From: JBKHYG01 sp046565595
GTDB taxonomy: Bacteria > Actinomycetota > AC-67
Length of the DNA stretch: 45,851 nucleotides
Direction of reading: 5' to 3'
Assembly (NCBI GenBank): GCA_046565595.1
Contig: JBKHYG010000031.1
Span: 1-45,851, forward strand
How positions within the stretch are numbered: the first letter of the stretch is position 1; each line of letters opens with the position of its first letter. Of this stretch, positions 7,782 to 16,345 are shown piece after piece. The notes under the pieces are model-generated. The model ran no database searches and was not told where the DNA came from. It saw only the letters and a program-made list of their open reading frames with translations. Made by a program: the position numbers and the translations under genes.

Positions 7782-8719
7782 TGGCCACGGCGACTGATCC
7801 GATAGTCGTCGAGGTGACCCGGTCGGGGACCGTCGAGTCCACCCACCTGGTCGATGTTGCGGTCGTGGACGGAGATGGGCGGCTTGCCCTCTCGGCCGGA
7901 GATCCCGACCACCTGGCGGCCTTCCGCTCCTCGGTCAAGCCTCTACAGGCGCTGGTATGCCTCGAGCAGGGCTGGCAACCCTCAGGGTCTGCCGCTCTGG
8001 CCATCGCAAGCGCGTCTCACAACGGCGAGCCAGGACACATCGAAGCTGCTCGCCAGATCCTCGCCGACTCGGGTCTGAGTGAGGATCTACTGCGGTGCCC
8101 GGAGGCTTGGCCAGCTCGTGCTGATGACATCGCTGGGGTACCCGCCAGACGGCGTGTCTTTCACAACTGTTCGGGCAAGCATTCGGCCTTCCTGGCGACC
8201 TGCGCAGTTAGAGGGTGGCCCTTTGATTCCTACCTGGATCCCGCCCACGATCTGCAGCGCGCGATCCTGGCTCGGGTGGGCGCGGCGATGAGAGAGGAAC
8301 CGCGAGCGATCCTGGTGGACGGATGCGGCGCACCGACCCCGGTAGCGAGCCTTGCCGGTTTCGCTCGGGCGTTCGGATCGGTCGCGGACGCACCAACGGT
8401 CGCCTCGATGCTTGAACATCCCTTCCTGGTCGGAGGAACCGACCGGCTGGACTCAGCCTTGCTAGAGGCCGGTGTCGTCACCAAGGCAGGCGCCGAGGGC
8501 ATGTCTTGCCTGCTGATCCGAAACGATCAGGACATGTTCGCGGTCGCCTTGAAGAGCCGCGATGGCTCATCTCGCGCCCGGGGACCAACGATCGCGCTGA
8601 TCCTGGAGCAACTCGACCCGGCAGCCCTGGAGGGTGTGCGTGCCGACCTGCTCTCGCCGCCGACGCTTGGCGCCGGGGAACCGGTCGGAGCCGCGGTGGC
8701 GGCCGGGAAACTGGTCTAA
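7781..8719 (+). CDS. L-asparaginase, AnsA-like (Asparaginase_II family)
   Basis: A 312-residue protein of the PF06089 asparaginase family, different in sequence from E. coli AnsB. Visible family blocks: EVTRSGTVESTH, FRSSVKPLQAL, ASASHNGEPGH, NCSGKHSAF and VDGCGAPTP, and near the C-terminus AVALKSRDGSSRARGP. The family hydrolyses asparagine to aspartate and ammonia. GTG start at 7781 shares one base with the HD-GYP stop (TAGTG), so it is probably the third gene of that operon. It ends tail-to-tail with the RsiG-like gene, overlapping its stop by 4 bases. Confidence 0.9.
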   Translation: MATATDPIVVEVTRSGTVESTHLVDVAVVDGDGRLALSAGDPDHLAAFRSSVKPLQALVCLEQGWQPSGSAALAIASASHNGEPGHIEAARQILADSGLSEDLLRCPEAWPARADDIAGVPARRRVFHNCSGKHSAFLATCAVRGWPFDSYLDPAHDLQRAILARVGAAMREEPRAILVDGCGAPTPVASLAGFARAFGSVADAPTVASMLEHPFLVGGTDRLDSALLEAGVVTKAGAEGMSCLLIRNDQDMFAVALKSRDGSSRARGPTIALILEQLDPAALEGVRADLLSPPTLGAGEPVGAAVAAGKLV

Positions 8720-9246
8720 CCCTTCAGCGCGTCGTCCGGACTCGCTTCACCACTGGCGTAACGACGACCGAGTTCCGCGTTGAGTGTGTCGAGGGTGTCT
8801 AGGACCTTGCGTCGCGTCTCGCTCACCTGCTTCTCGGCGTCCTTATGGGCCTCGAGGCGTTCACGCAACTGCTCCTCTGAGAGGTCGTCCAGGATCGTGA
8901 GGGTGTCGTCCATCGCGACCTTGGTCGTAGGGCGGTTGGGACGGTCGAACACGATCTTCGGATCGTGCAGGTTCCCTCCCCCGCGCGTCCCACCGACGGT
9001 GCCATCGCTGAGGATGTCCTTCAAGCGATCCACCAGAGATCCCGTGGCGCCACCCGACCGGCGATCCAACTCGGCTTCGATGATGGCCACTCGACCATGG
9101 ATCACCCGACGCTCGTAGCTGAGCAAGGCCTCTTCCTCACCCGTCTCGGCGCGCATCGTACGCAGATCCGGCAACGCGACACCCTTCAGATCCGCCAGGT
9201 AATCAGGCGACAGGATGCGGTCGAGTCGGCGGCGGAACTGCGTCAT
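8716..9246 (-). CDS. RsiG-like candidate c-di-GMP-binding protein
   Basis: A 176-residue, mostly helical protein. In Streptomyces, RsiG is an anti-sigma factor that binds c-di-GMP through two E(X)3S(X)2R(X)3Q(X)3D helices. Here the C-terminal helix reads EKQVSETRRKVLDTLD, matching E-x3-S-x2-R-x3-L-x3-D. The N-terminal helix reads EALLSYERRVIHGRVA, matching E-x3-S-x2-R-x3-H-x3-A. So E, S and R are kept in both, Q is replaced in both, and the last D only in the first. A Gly-rich linker (GGTRGGGN) separates the halves. No WhiG-type sigma factor is in the window. The family assignment rests on this motif and the general actinobacterial pattern; c-di-GMP binding is inferred. Confidence 0.72.
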   Translation of the reverse strand: MTQFRRRLDRILSPDYLADLKGVALPDLRTMRAETGEEEALLSYERRVIHGRVAIIEAELDRRSGGATGSLVDRLKDILSDGTVGGTRGGGNLHDPKIVFDRPNRPTTKVAMDDTLTILDDLSEEQLRERLEAHKDAEKQVSETRRKVLDTLDTLNAELGRRYASGEASPDDALKG

Positions 9247-9404
9247 GTGCTCGATGTTACTCCCGGGAAGGGGCTCGAACGGCTGCGGCAGGACACGCGA
9301 TCAACGATCGGGCGATCTCGGATGAAAGGGCCAGGGACGCCCGGCGGCGAACCGTTAGGCTGGCCGCAGCTACGCGCCCACCAAGCGCGTGCGGAGACCT
9401 TCCT

Positions 9405-11192
9405 GTGGAGAACCCCGAAGGGAACGCCCTCTTCCGCACCTGGCCCTATGCGAAGCCCTACCTGGGTTCGCTGGCCGGGTCCATGCTGCTTGCGCTGGTG
9501 ATGACCGGCCTCGCGATGACCTTCCCTCCCATCAGCGGGGCCGTGATCGACGATCTCAGTCGCACCGTCGAGCGAGGCGGCCGGTTGGTTGCGGATCCAG
9601 ACACCTCTCGCCTCTGGTTCTTCGCGATCCTCACGGTCTGCCTGGGAGCGGCCGAAGCCTTCGTAGCTTTCCTTCGGCGTTACATCGCCGCCACCGGATC
9701 GATCTCGATGGAGAGAGACATGCGGAACGCGCTGTTCCACAGGCTTCAGCGACTCCCGATCTCGTTCCATGACCGCTGGCAGTCCGGCCAACTCCTGTCG
9801 CGCGTCACCGGAGATCTTGGCACCATCCGCCGCTTCATCGGATTCGGTCTGATCTTCCTGGTGGTCAACACCATCCAGTTCGTGGCGGTCAGCGTGATGA
9901 TGTTCCTGATCAGTCCCACCCTGACCGCCTTCACGGTCGGGATGGCCGTACCGATCGCCGTGCTTGCTCGCATCATGAACCGGCGCTATCACCGGTACGC
10001 ACGAGCCGTCCAGGACGACACCGGCGATCTCGCAACCGTGATCGAAGAGTCGACGACAGGTATCCGGATCATCAAGGCATTCGGTCGCGGGCGCTTCATG
10101 ATCGATCGCTTCCGCGATCAAGCCAACACCCTGCACGACTCGAACATGCGGGTCGTGAAACTGCGGGCTCTCTTCTGGCCGATCCTGGCTTGGCTGCCTG
10201 CCATCAACATGGCCGCCGTCGTAACGATCGGGGGCTTGTCGGTCCTGAACGGCTCGATGTCGCTTGGCGACCTGAACGAGTTCATCCTCTATCTGATCAT
10301 GCTGGCATGGCCGATCCGCTCGGTCGGCTGGATCCTGGGCATGGCTGAGGAGGCGCGTACCGCGTCGGAGCGATATTTCGAGGTCATGGACGCGCCGCTG
10401 ATCATCTCGGATGCGCCCAACGCCACCGCTCTTCCAGACGAACTCGAAGGCCGGGTCCGTTTCGAGTCGGTCTCGTTCACCTACCCGGGCGCCAGCGACC
10501 CGACGCTGGCGAACATCGACCTCGAACTCGAGCCAGGCGAAACCATGGCGCTGGTCGGTGCTACCGGTAGCGGCAAGACCACCCTTGCTTCCCTGGTGCC
10601 ACGCCTGATCGATCCGTCGTCAGGTCGGATCACGATCGACGGGCACGACATCAGAGGCGTGAGGTTGGAATCGCTACGGCGGGCCGTGGGCGTCGCCTTC
10701 GAGGAACCCGTTCTGTTCAGCATGAGCGCGAGAGAGAACCTCATCCTTGGCTACCCGCAGGCCACGACCGAAGACATCGACCGCGCCATCGACATCGCTC
10801 ACGCGGGTTTCCTCCGGGAACTGCCCTGGGGTCTTGATACCCGCGTCGGCGAGCAGGGCTATTCGCTCTCAGGCGGTCAGAGGCAGCGGCTGGCGCTTGC
10901 CCGCGCGATCATCAGCCGTCCGAGCGTGTTGGTCCTCGATGATCCGCTCAGCGCCGTGGATGTCCATACCGAAGAGCAGATCGAGTCTGCCTTGCGGTCG
11001 GTGTTGACCGGCATGACGGCTCTGATCGTGGTCCATCGCCCTTCGACAGTGGCTCTGTGCGATCGGGTCGCGTTGCTGCATGACGGTCGTATCACAGAGG
11101 TAGGACGCCATCACGAACTCATGGCGAATTCGGAGGTCTATCGGAACATCTTGTCGATGGAAGCCGAGATCGCAGGAGAAGCTGCACGATGA
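9405..11192 (+). CDS. ABC exporter half-transporter with degenerate Walker B
   Basis: A 595-residue fused permease-ATPase: six predicted membrane helices in residues about 20-310, then a nucleotide-binding domain with Walker A GATGSGKTT, signature LSGGQRQR, Walker B VLVLDDPLSAVD and switch His in VVHRP. The catalytic glutamate after Walker B is replaced by aspartate. In heterodimeric exporters such as TM287/288 and BmrCD one half has exactly this change, so this is probably the regulatory half. The next gene starts inside its stop (ATGA) and has the canonical residue. GTG start, preceded by GGAGA. Substrate unknown. Confidence 0.93.
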   Translation: MENPEGNALFRTWPYAKPYLGSLAGSMLLALVMTGLAMTFPPISGAVIDDLSRTVERGGRLVADPDTSRLWFFAILTVCLGAAEAFVAFLRRYIAATGSISMERDMRNALFHRLQRLPISFHDRWQSGQLLSRVTGDLGTIRRFIGFGLIFLVVNTIQFVAVSVMMFLISPTLTAFTVGMAVPIAVLARIMNRRYHRYARAVQDDTGDLATVIEESTTGIRIIKAFGRGRFMIDRFRDQANTLHDSNMRVVKLRALFWPILAWLPAINMAAVVTIGGLSVLNGSMSLGDLNEFILYLIMLAWPIRSVGWILGMAEEARTASERYFEVMDAPLIISDAPNATALPDELEGRVRFESVSFTYPGASDPTLANIDLELEPGETMALVGATGSGKTTLASLVPRLIDPSSGRITIDGHDIRGVRLESLRRAVGVAFEEPVLFSMSARENLILGYPQATTEDIDRAIDIAHAGFLRELPWGLDTRVGEQGYSLSGGQRQRLALARAIISRPSVLVLDDPLSAVDVHTEEQIESALRSVLTGMTALIVVHRPSTVALCDRVALLHDGRITEVGRHHELMANSEVYRNILSMEAEIAGEAAR

Positions 11193-13054
11193 GCAGTCCC
11201 AAGCAGCAAACCCCCACGCTTGCTTCCAGCACGGGCGACAAGCTCGACTGGCGCGGAGTCGCCTCGGAGGATCAAGACAAGATCACCGCGGAAGCCGCGA
11301 AGCTGATCCATCGCCGCTCGCGCCAACTCCTGGGCGAGCTGGTTCGGCCCTACAGACGGCGGCTGGGCTGGGCGATCGTGTGGGTGATCATCATGATCGC
11401 GGGCGGGCTGACCGCCCCACAGCTGATCCGCAAAGCGATCGATGATGGGATCGAGCCCTTCCGAGGCAGCGGCGTCTTCCCTCGGCAACTGTTCTGGATC
11501 CTCATCGCTTTCCTGTCGGTGGTCACGATCGAGGCCCTGGCCGAGCGCTGGTTCCAGCGAACCAGCGGCCAACTGACCCAGGACGCCCTTCGGGATCTAC
11601 GGGTCAGGGTCTTCAAGAAGTTCCAGCAGCTGTCGATGTCGTTCCACGAGAACTACACCTCGGGCCGTGCGATCGCCCGCATGACCAGCGACATCGACGC
11701 ACTGTCAGAGCTCTTCGGAAGCGGCATCAACCTGGTCGTGGTCAGCATCCTCGAGTTGGGCGGGATCGCCTTCCTGCTCTTCTGGATGGATCCGCTGCTG
11801 GCCGCACTCCTGATGCTCCTGGTGCCCGGCACGCAGATCCTGACACGCTGGTTCCAGAAACGGGCAGGCGAGGCCTACAGGCGACAGCGCCGGACGGTCG
11901 CTCTGCTGATCGTCCATACCGTCGAGACCATCGGCGGTATGCGCGCGGTCCAGGCCTTCCGCCGCGAACCTCGCAACGATGAGATCATGCGTGACCTGAA
12001 CGCCGACTACTCGGGCGCGAACATCCAGTCGATCCGGCTGCTATCGATCTTCGCGCCCGGACTGTCGTTCGCCGGACGCGTCGGGAGCGCGATGGTCCTG
12101 CTGATCGGCGGAGCCCGTGTGGGCAGCGGAGCGATGACGCTCGGCGCCTTCGTCGCCTTCCTGCTCTATGTTCGCCGCTTCTTCGAGCCGCTGCAGGAAC
12201 TGTCGCAGGTGTACAACCTGTTCCAGTCCGCGGCGGCTGCTCTGGACAACCTGGCTGGCGTCATCGAAGAGGAACCCACGGTCGCTGACCCCAAGATCCC
12301 CGTGGTTCCTCGGGATGTCCGGGGCGCGATCACCTTCGAGGGTGTGCGGTTCGCTTACCGCGAGGTAGAGGTCCTGCACGGGATCGACATCGAGGTACCG
12401 GCGGGACAGACCGTGGCTCTGGTAGGCGAGACCGGTGCCGGCAAGACGACCTTCGCGCGGCTGGTGGCCCGGTTCTGGGATCCGACCGAAGGTCGGGTCC
12501 TACTGGATGGGACAGACCTGCGTGGTTTCAGCGACGCTGATCTTCGTCAGATGATCGCGATGGTGACCCAAGAGTCGTTCCTGTTCAGTGGCACCGTCGC
12601 AGACAACATCGCGCTGGGAAAACCCTCGGCGACACGCTCGGAGATCGTCGCAGCGGCCGAAGCGATCGGTGCGCGCGGGTTCATCGAAGCGCTGCCTGAA
12701 GGGTTCGACACCGATGTCCGTAAGCGAGGCGGCAGATTGAGCGCAGGTCAACGACAGCTAGTGTCCTTCGCGCGTGCCTTCATCGCCGACCCGAAGGTAC
12801 TGATCCTCGATGAGGCGACCAGCTCGCTAGACATCCCCTCCGAGAGGGCGGTTCAGCACGCGATGCGAACGCTCCTGGCCGACCGGACCGCGTTCATCAT
12901 CGCGCACCGTCTCACCACCGTCGAGGTCGCCGATCGCGTCCTTGTGGTCGGCGACGGCAGGATCATGGAGGACGGCTCACCCGCCGAACTCATCGCTTCT
13001 GGCGGCGAATACGCGGGCCTGCACGCCCAGTGGCTCGCTTCGCTAGCTCGCTGA
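11189..13054 (+). CDS. ABC exporter half-transporter with canonical Walker B
   Basis: A 621-residue partner of the preceding gene. An N-terminal cytosolic extension of about 50 residues is followed by six membrane helices and an ATPase domain with Walker A GETGAGKTT, signature LSAGQRQL, Walker B VLILDEATSSLD and switch His in IIAHR. Here the catalytic Glu is present but the signature motif is changed (LSAGQ instead of LSGGQ). Together with the Asp in the partner this gives one normal and one degenerate ATP site, the hallmark of heterodimeric exporters. Four-base overlap with the upstream gene supports co-translation. Substrate cannot be predicted (drug or lipid). Confidence 0.93.
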   Translation: MSSPKQQTPTLASSTGDKLDWRGVASEDQDKITAEAAKLIHRRSRQLLGELVRPYRRRLGWAIVWVIIMIAGGLTAPQLIRKAIDDGIEPFRGSGVFPRQLFWILIAFLSVVTIEALAERWFQRTSGQLTQDALRDLRVRVFKKFQQLSMSFHENYTSGRAIARMTSDIDALSELFGSGINLVVVSILELGGIAFLLFWMDPLLAALLMLLVPGTQILTRWFQKRAGEAYRRQRRTVALLIVHTVETIGGMRAVQAFRREPRNDEIMRDLNADYSGANIQSIRLLSIFAPGLSFAGRVGSAMVLLIGGARVGSGAMTLGAFVAFLLYVRRFFEPLQELSQVYNLFQSAAAALDNLAGVIEEEPTVADPKIPVVPRDVRGAITFEGVRFAYREVEVLHGIDIEVPAGQTVALVGETGAGKTTFARLVARFWDPTEGRVLLDGTDLRGFSDADLRQMIAMVTQESFLFSGTVADNIALGKPSATRSEIVAAAEAIGARGFIEALPEGFDTDVRKRGGRLSAGQRQLVSFARAFIADPKVLILDEATSSLDIPSERAVQHAMRTLLADRTAFIIAHRLTTVEVADRVLVVGDGRIMEDGSPAELIASGGEYAGLHAQWLASLAR

Positions 13055-13127
13055 GTTGCGGGCAGCAGGGATCGCGCTAGGTCGCTCTTGTCACCTGCAG
13101 CGCTGATCGGCGATAGCTCGCTGAGTT
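13044..13127. repeat. Direct repeat at two convergent gene ends
   Basis: The 14-mer TAGCTCGCTGAGTT occurs at 13044-13057 and again at 13114-13127, 70 bases apart. The first copy covers the stop codon of the ABC gene; the second touches the stop of the convergent acyl-CoA dehydrogenase. Probably a small local duplication; function unknown. Confidence 0.5.
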
Positions 13128-14316
13128 ACAGCCCGTAAGACTTGGCGATGATCTCGTGCATGATCTGAGTGGTTCCGCCGCCGATCGGCCCTAGGCGCGA
13201 ATCTCGCCACGCGCGTTGGACCGGGAACTCCATCATGTAGCCGTAGCCGCCGTGGACCTGAAGGCACTCGTCGGCTACGCGCCAGTCGACCTCGCAGGCC
13301 AACGCCTTCGCCATCGAGACCAGCCGGAGCGTGTCTTCGCGATCCAGCAGGTATGCGCGCAGAGCTTCGTAGGTCAGCGCCCGGGCCGCCTCGATCTCGG
13401 TCTCCATATCGGCGAATCGGTGCCGCCAGACCTGGAACCGAGCCAACTCGCGCCCGAAAACCTTCCGGTCTCGCGCGTAGGCGATCCCGCCCTCTAAGGT
13501 CTGCTGTGCGGCAGAGACAGCGCCGAGCGACATGCACAGGCGTTCCCACGCGAAGTTGCCCATGATCTGCTTGAAACCGTGTCCCTCCTGGCCGCCCAGG
13601 ATGTTCGCGGCCGGGACCTTCACCTCGTCGAAGGTGAGCTCGCCGGTGTGACTGGTACGCCAACCGACCGTGCCGATCCGCTTGGCCGAGAAACCTCTGG
13701 CATCCGTGGGGACGACGACCAGAGAGATGCCGCCGTGTCCGTCCCCGCCTGTGCGCACCGCCGTCACGACATAGTCACACCGGGAACCGTTGGTGATGAA
13801 GGTCTTGGTGCCGGAGATGACCAGATCCCCGCCGTCGCGTACGCCTCTGGTTCGAAGCGAGGCAACATCGCTACCGGCGTCGGGTTCGGTTACTCCCAGC
13901 GCGCCGATCAGTTTCCCCTCGATGGAGGGGGTCAGCAGTTCCTTGCGCTGCTCGTCTGTGCCGAAGCGACCGAGGTACAGCGACGCGAGATCGGTGTGAG
14001 CACCCAGGCCAGCGGCCACACCTCCAGAGCGGCATCGCGCCAACTCCTCGACGAAGACGGCAGCGGCGAGGAAGTCAGGGCCGGTCCCGCCGAACTCGGG
14101 TCCGAACTTGAGACCGAAGAAGCCGAGCTCGCCTGCCCGCTCATACAGCGAGCGCGGAAACTCGCCTGCGGCCTCCCACTCTTCGACATGCGGATGGATC
14201 TCGCGTTCGACGAAGCGGCGCACGCTGTCGCGGAATGCTTCGTGTTCAGCGGTGAAAAGGTTGAAGTCGTCGCCTTCGGGGCGAGCTACTGGATTCGCGC
14301 CGTCGAACATGGTCAT
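13126..14316 (-). CDS. Acyl-CoA dehydrogenase (downstream gene of a pair)
   Basis: A 396-residue FAD-dependent acyl-CoA dehydrogenase that makes the alpha-beta double bond of acyl-CoAs. Family signatures: ALGVTEPDAGSDVASLRT, GTKTFITNG and QVHGGYGYMMEFPVQRAWRD. The catalytic Glu of medium-chain enzymes would lie in the next block, but this reads LGPIGGGTTQIM with Gly. A Glu is instead present in the upstream helix (AWERLCMS), the position used by isovaleryl-CoA and long-chain enzymes. That suggests a branched-chain or long-chain acyl-CoA as substrate. The ATG at 14314-14316 overlaps the stop of the paralog upstream, so the two are co-expressed. Confidence 0.92.
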   Translation of the reverse strand: MTMFDGANPVARPEGDDFNLFTAEHEAFRDSVRRFVEREIHPHVEEWEAAGEFPRSLYERAGELGFFGLKFGPEFGGTGPDFLAAAVFVEELARCRSGGVAAGLGAHTDLASLYLGRFGTDEQRKELLTPSIEGKLIGALGVTEPDAGSDVASLRTRGVRDGGDLVISGTKTFITNGSRCDYVVTAVRTGGDGHGGISLVVVPTDARGFSAKRIGTVGWRTSHTGELTFDEVKVPAANILGGQEGHGFKQIMGNFAWERLCMSLGAVSAAQQTLEGGIAYARDRKVFGRELARFQVWRHRFADMETEIEAARALTYEALRAYLLDREDTLRLVSMAKALACEVDWRVADECLQVHGGYGYMMEFPVQRAWRDSRLGPIGGGTTQIMHEIIAKSYGL

Positions 14317-15488
14317 AGCCCCATCGTCTTGGCGATGATCTCGCGCATCACCTCATCGGCGCCTGCACCGATCCGGATCAGCCTGGTATCACGCCAGGCT
14401 CGTTCGATCGGAAGGTCGGTCGTATAGGCGGCGCCACCGAAGATCTGCATCGCGGCGTTGGTGACCTCGTTGCTGATGATGCTGCCGTAGAGCTTGGCGG
14501 TCGTGATCTCGCGCACCGGGTAGGTGCCAGTCGCGAAGCGCCATGCGGCGTCGTAGATCAGGGCTCTCGACGCCTCAACCTTCGTAGCTAGATCGGCGAT
14601 CATGTGACCGATCGCCTGATAGCTGCCGATCGGTTTGCCGAAGGTCTTGCGTTCCTTGGCGTAGGCGATGCACTTCTCGAGCAGGAACGCCGCGCCCGCA
14701 ACCTGGCCGGCTGCGCCGACCAAGCGCTCACCCTGAAGTTCCCACATGATCTGCGGGAAGCCGGCGTTCTCTTCACCAAGCAGCGCGTCCGCGGGGACCC
14801 TCACATCGTCGATCGCGATCTCGGCCGTGTCGCTCGAACGCATGCCGAGTTTGTCGAGTTTCCGGGCGACGCTCCACCCGGGGAGGTCGGTTGGGACGAT
14901 GAACAGGGAGAACGAGTTGTGCCCCGGCTCGTCAGATGTCCGGGCTACCAGCGTGCAGTAGTGCGCGCGGACACCGTTGGTGATGAAGATCTTGCGTCCG
15001 TTGATCACCCAATCAGAGCCGTCCCGGCGAGCGCGCGTCTGGATGTTGGCCACATCGCTGCCAGCCTCTGGCTCGGTTATCCCTAGACAGGCGACACTGG
15101 TGCCGGCGATGGCCGGACGGAGGTACTCCTCCTGCTGCTCGGGCGTGCCGAACTTGAGGATCGGCGGGGTAGCCATATCGGTCTGGACGGCAACCGCCAT
15201 CGACAGTCCGCCACTACCGCAGCGGGTCATCTCCTCCTTGAACACCAACCCCGAAAGGTAATCGCCGCCTTGGCCGCCGAGCCGTTCGGGATAGGTCAGA
15301 CCCAGGAAGCCGGCCTCACCCAACTGCGTGAAGACCGAATCGGGGAAACCATCTGCGGCTTCCCATCCGTCGGCGTGGGGCAGGAGCTCCTTCTCTATGA
15401 AGGCGCGGGCGGAACTGCGAAGGGCTTCGTGGTCCTGGGTGAACAGGCCCGGCCGGATAGGGGCCGGTGTCAGTGTCGAGAACGCCAT
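14313..15488 (-). CDS. Acyl-CoA dehydrogenase (upstream gene of a pair)
   Basis: A 391-residue acyl-CoA dehydrogenase. Signatures: CLGITEPEAGSDVANIQT, NGRKIFITNG and QIFGGAAYTTDLPIERAWRD. As in its neighbour, the medium-chain Glu position is non-acidic (RIGAGADEVM), while GERLVGAA supplies the isovaleryl/long-chain type Glu. The two proteins are clearly paralogous but well diverged, so they may act on different acyl-CoAs, or as a heteromer as in some actinobacterial FadE pairs. ATG at 15486-15488; no strong ribosome site. Divergent from a secreted-protein gene. Confidence 0.92.
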   Translation of the reverse strand: MAFSTLTPAPIRPGLFTQDHEALRSSARAFIEKELLPHADGWEAADGFPDSVFTQLGEAGFLGLTYPERLGGQGGDYLSGLVFKEEMTRCGSGGLSMAVAVQTDMATPPILKFGTPEQQEEYLRPAIAGTSVACLGITEPEAGSDVANIQTRARRDGSDWVINGRKIFITNGVRAHYCTLVARTSDEPGHNSFSLFIVPTDLPGWSVARKLDKLGMRSSDTAEIAIDDVRVPADALLGEENAGFPQIMWELQGERLVGAAGQVAGAAFLLEKCIAYAKERKTFGKPIGSYQAIGHMIADLATKVEASRALIYDAAWRFATGTYPVREITTAKLYGSIISNEVTNAAMQIFGGAAYTTDLPIERAWRDTRLIRIGAGADEVMREIIAKTMGL

Positions 15489-15581
15489 GGAGGAAGGCTA
15501 CCCCTTTGGCAGATCCTTCCTCGGGGAGGCCAAGCAGCCGTCTGCCTGCTTCCGATTTCACCCTTTCTCCGGCAGGACTTC

Positions 15582-15616
15582 TGTCCCCGCCTCGCGCCAA
15601 GGGCGAGGAGGGGACA
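15582..15616. other. Stem-loop in divergent intergenic region
   Basis: A 14-bp stem with one mismatch: TGTCCCCGCCTCGC (15582-15595), 7-base loop, GCGAGGAGGGGACA (15603-15616). It lies 48 bases upstream of the secreted-protein start and 94 bases upstream of the acyl-CoA dehydrogenase start. It could be a leader structure or an operator; position alone cannot decide. Confidence 0.45.
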
Positions 15617-15664
15617 GCGCCCGCGGCGCAGAAATAGTTAGGACCTAGACGAAGGAGACATCCG

Positions 15665-16345
15665 ATGCGCAAGGTCCTTGCCTCTCTCATGGTGGTCGGT
15701 CTGCTGACCGCTCTTTCACCGGCGCAAGCCGATGCCGATGCCATCTTGATCTCGACCGACCCTGCGGGCGACTGGTCCGAGGGAGAGTTCCCAGAGTTGG
15801 CGCCGTTGGGTTCGGCCCTGGGGCAGGACCTGATCACCGCCAGCATCCATCCCGACATCGAAGCCGGGGTCATGGAATTCATCATCGGGGTCACCGAGCT
15901 GCCACCCGTCGGAGGCACGCCCGAAGCGACCCGCTACACCTGGAACTTCCTGGTAGGCGGTGCGCCTACCGAACTGGACGGCAAGTTCACCAACTACTCG
16001 CGTGGCGCGTGCGATCCGACCGCCGGGAACTGCCCGCCTCCGCGGGACCCGGGGAGCGGCCCGTTCGCTCTGCGAGGTAACTGCACCACGACCCAGAATG
16101 TGACACTGTGTCAAGAGTTGGCGCTGCTCCACGCAGAGTTCGATGCTGATGCCGCAACGATCACCATCGGCGTGCCCATCGATCTGATCGACCCAGATGC
16201 AGCGTGCCTCGCCATCACCCCAGGCACCAACATCTTCGGTGGTTTCCTGTCGGCAGCCCCCTCGGCGTTCTTCAGCAGCAGCGCGGCTCCTGTGGATGTC
16301 ATGGACTTCTTCGAGGTCGCCGAGGTGAACACATGCGGCGGATAG
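15665..16345 (+). CDS. Secreted protein of unknown function
   Basis: A 226-residue protein with a Sec signal peptide (MRKVLASLMVVGLLTALSPA, cleavage probably after AQA). The mature part begins with DPAGDWSEGEFPE and looks beta-rich, with six cysteines that may form disulfides (CDPTAGNC, GNC, LCQ, AACL, NTCGG). The style recalls cell-surface beta-sandwich proteins, but I recognise no family. Good ribosome site (AAGGAGA). The downstream Asp-box gene starts within its last 13 bases, so they form an operon and probably act together outside the cell. Confidence 0.75.
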   Translation: MRKVLASLMVVGLLTALSPAQADADAILISTDPAGDWSEGEFPELAPLGSALGQDLITASIHPDIEAGVMEFIIGVTELPPVGGTPEATRYTWNFLVGGAPTELDGKFTNYSRGACDPTAGNCPPPRDPGSGPFALRGNCTTTQNVTLCQELALLHAEFDADAATITIGVPIDLIDPDAACLAITPGTNIFGGFLSAAPSAFFSSSAAPVDVMDFFEVAEVNTCGG

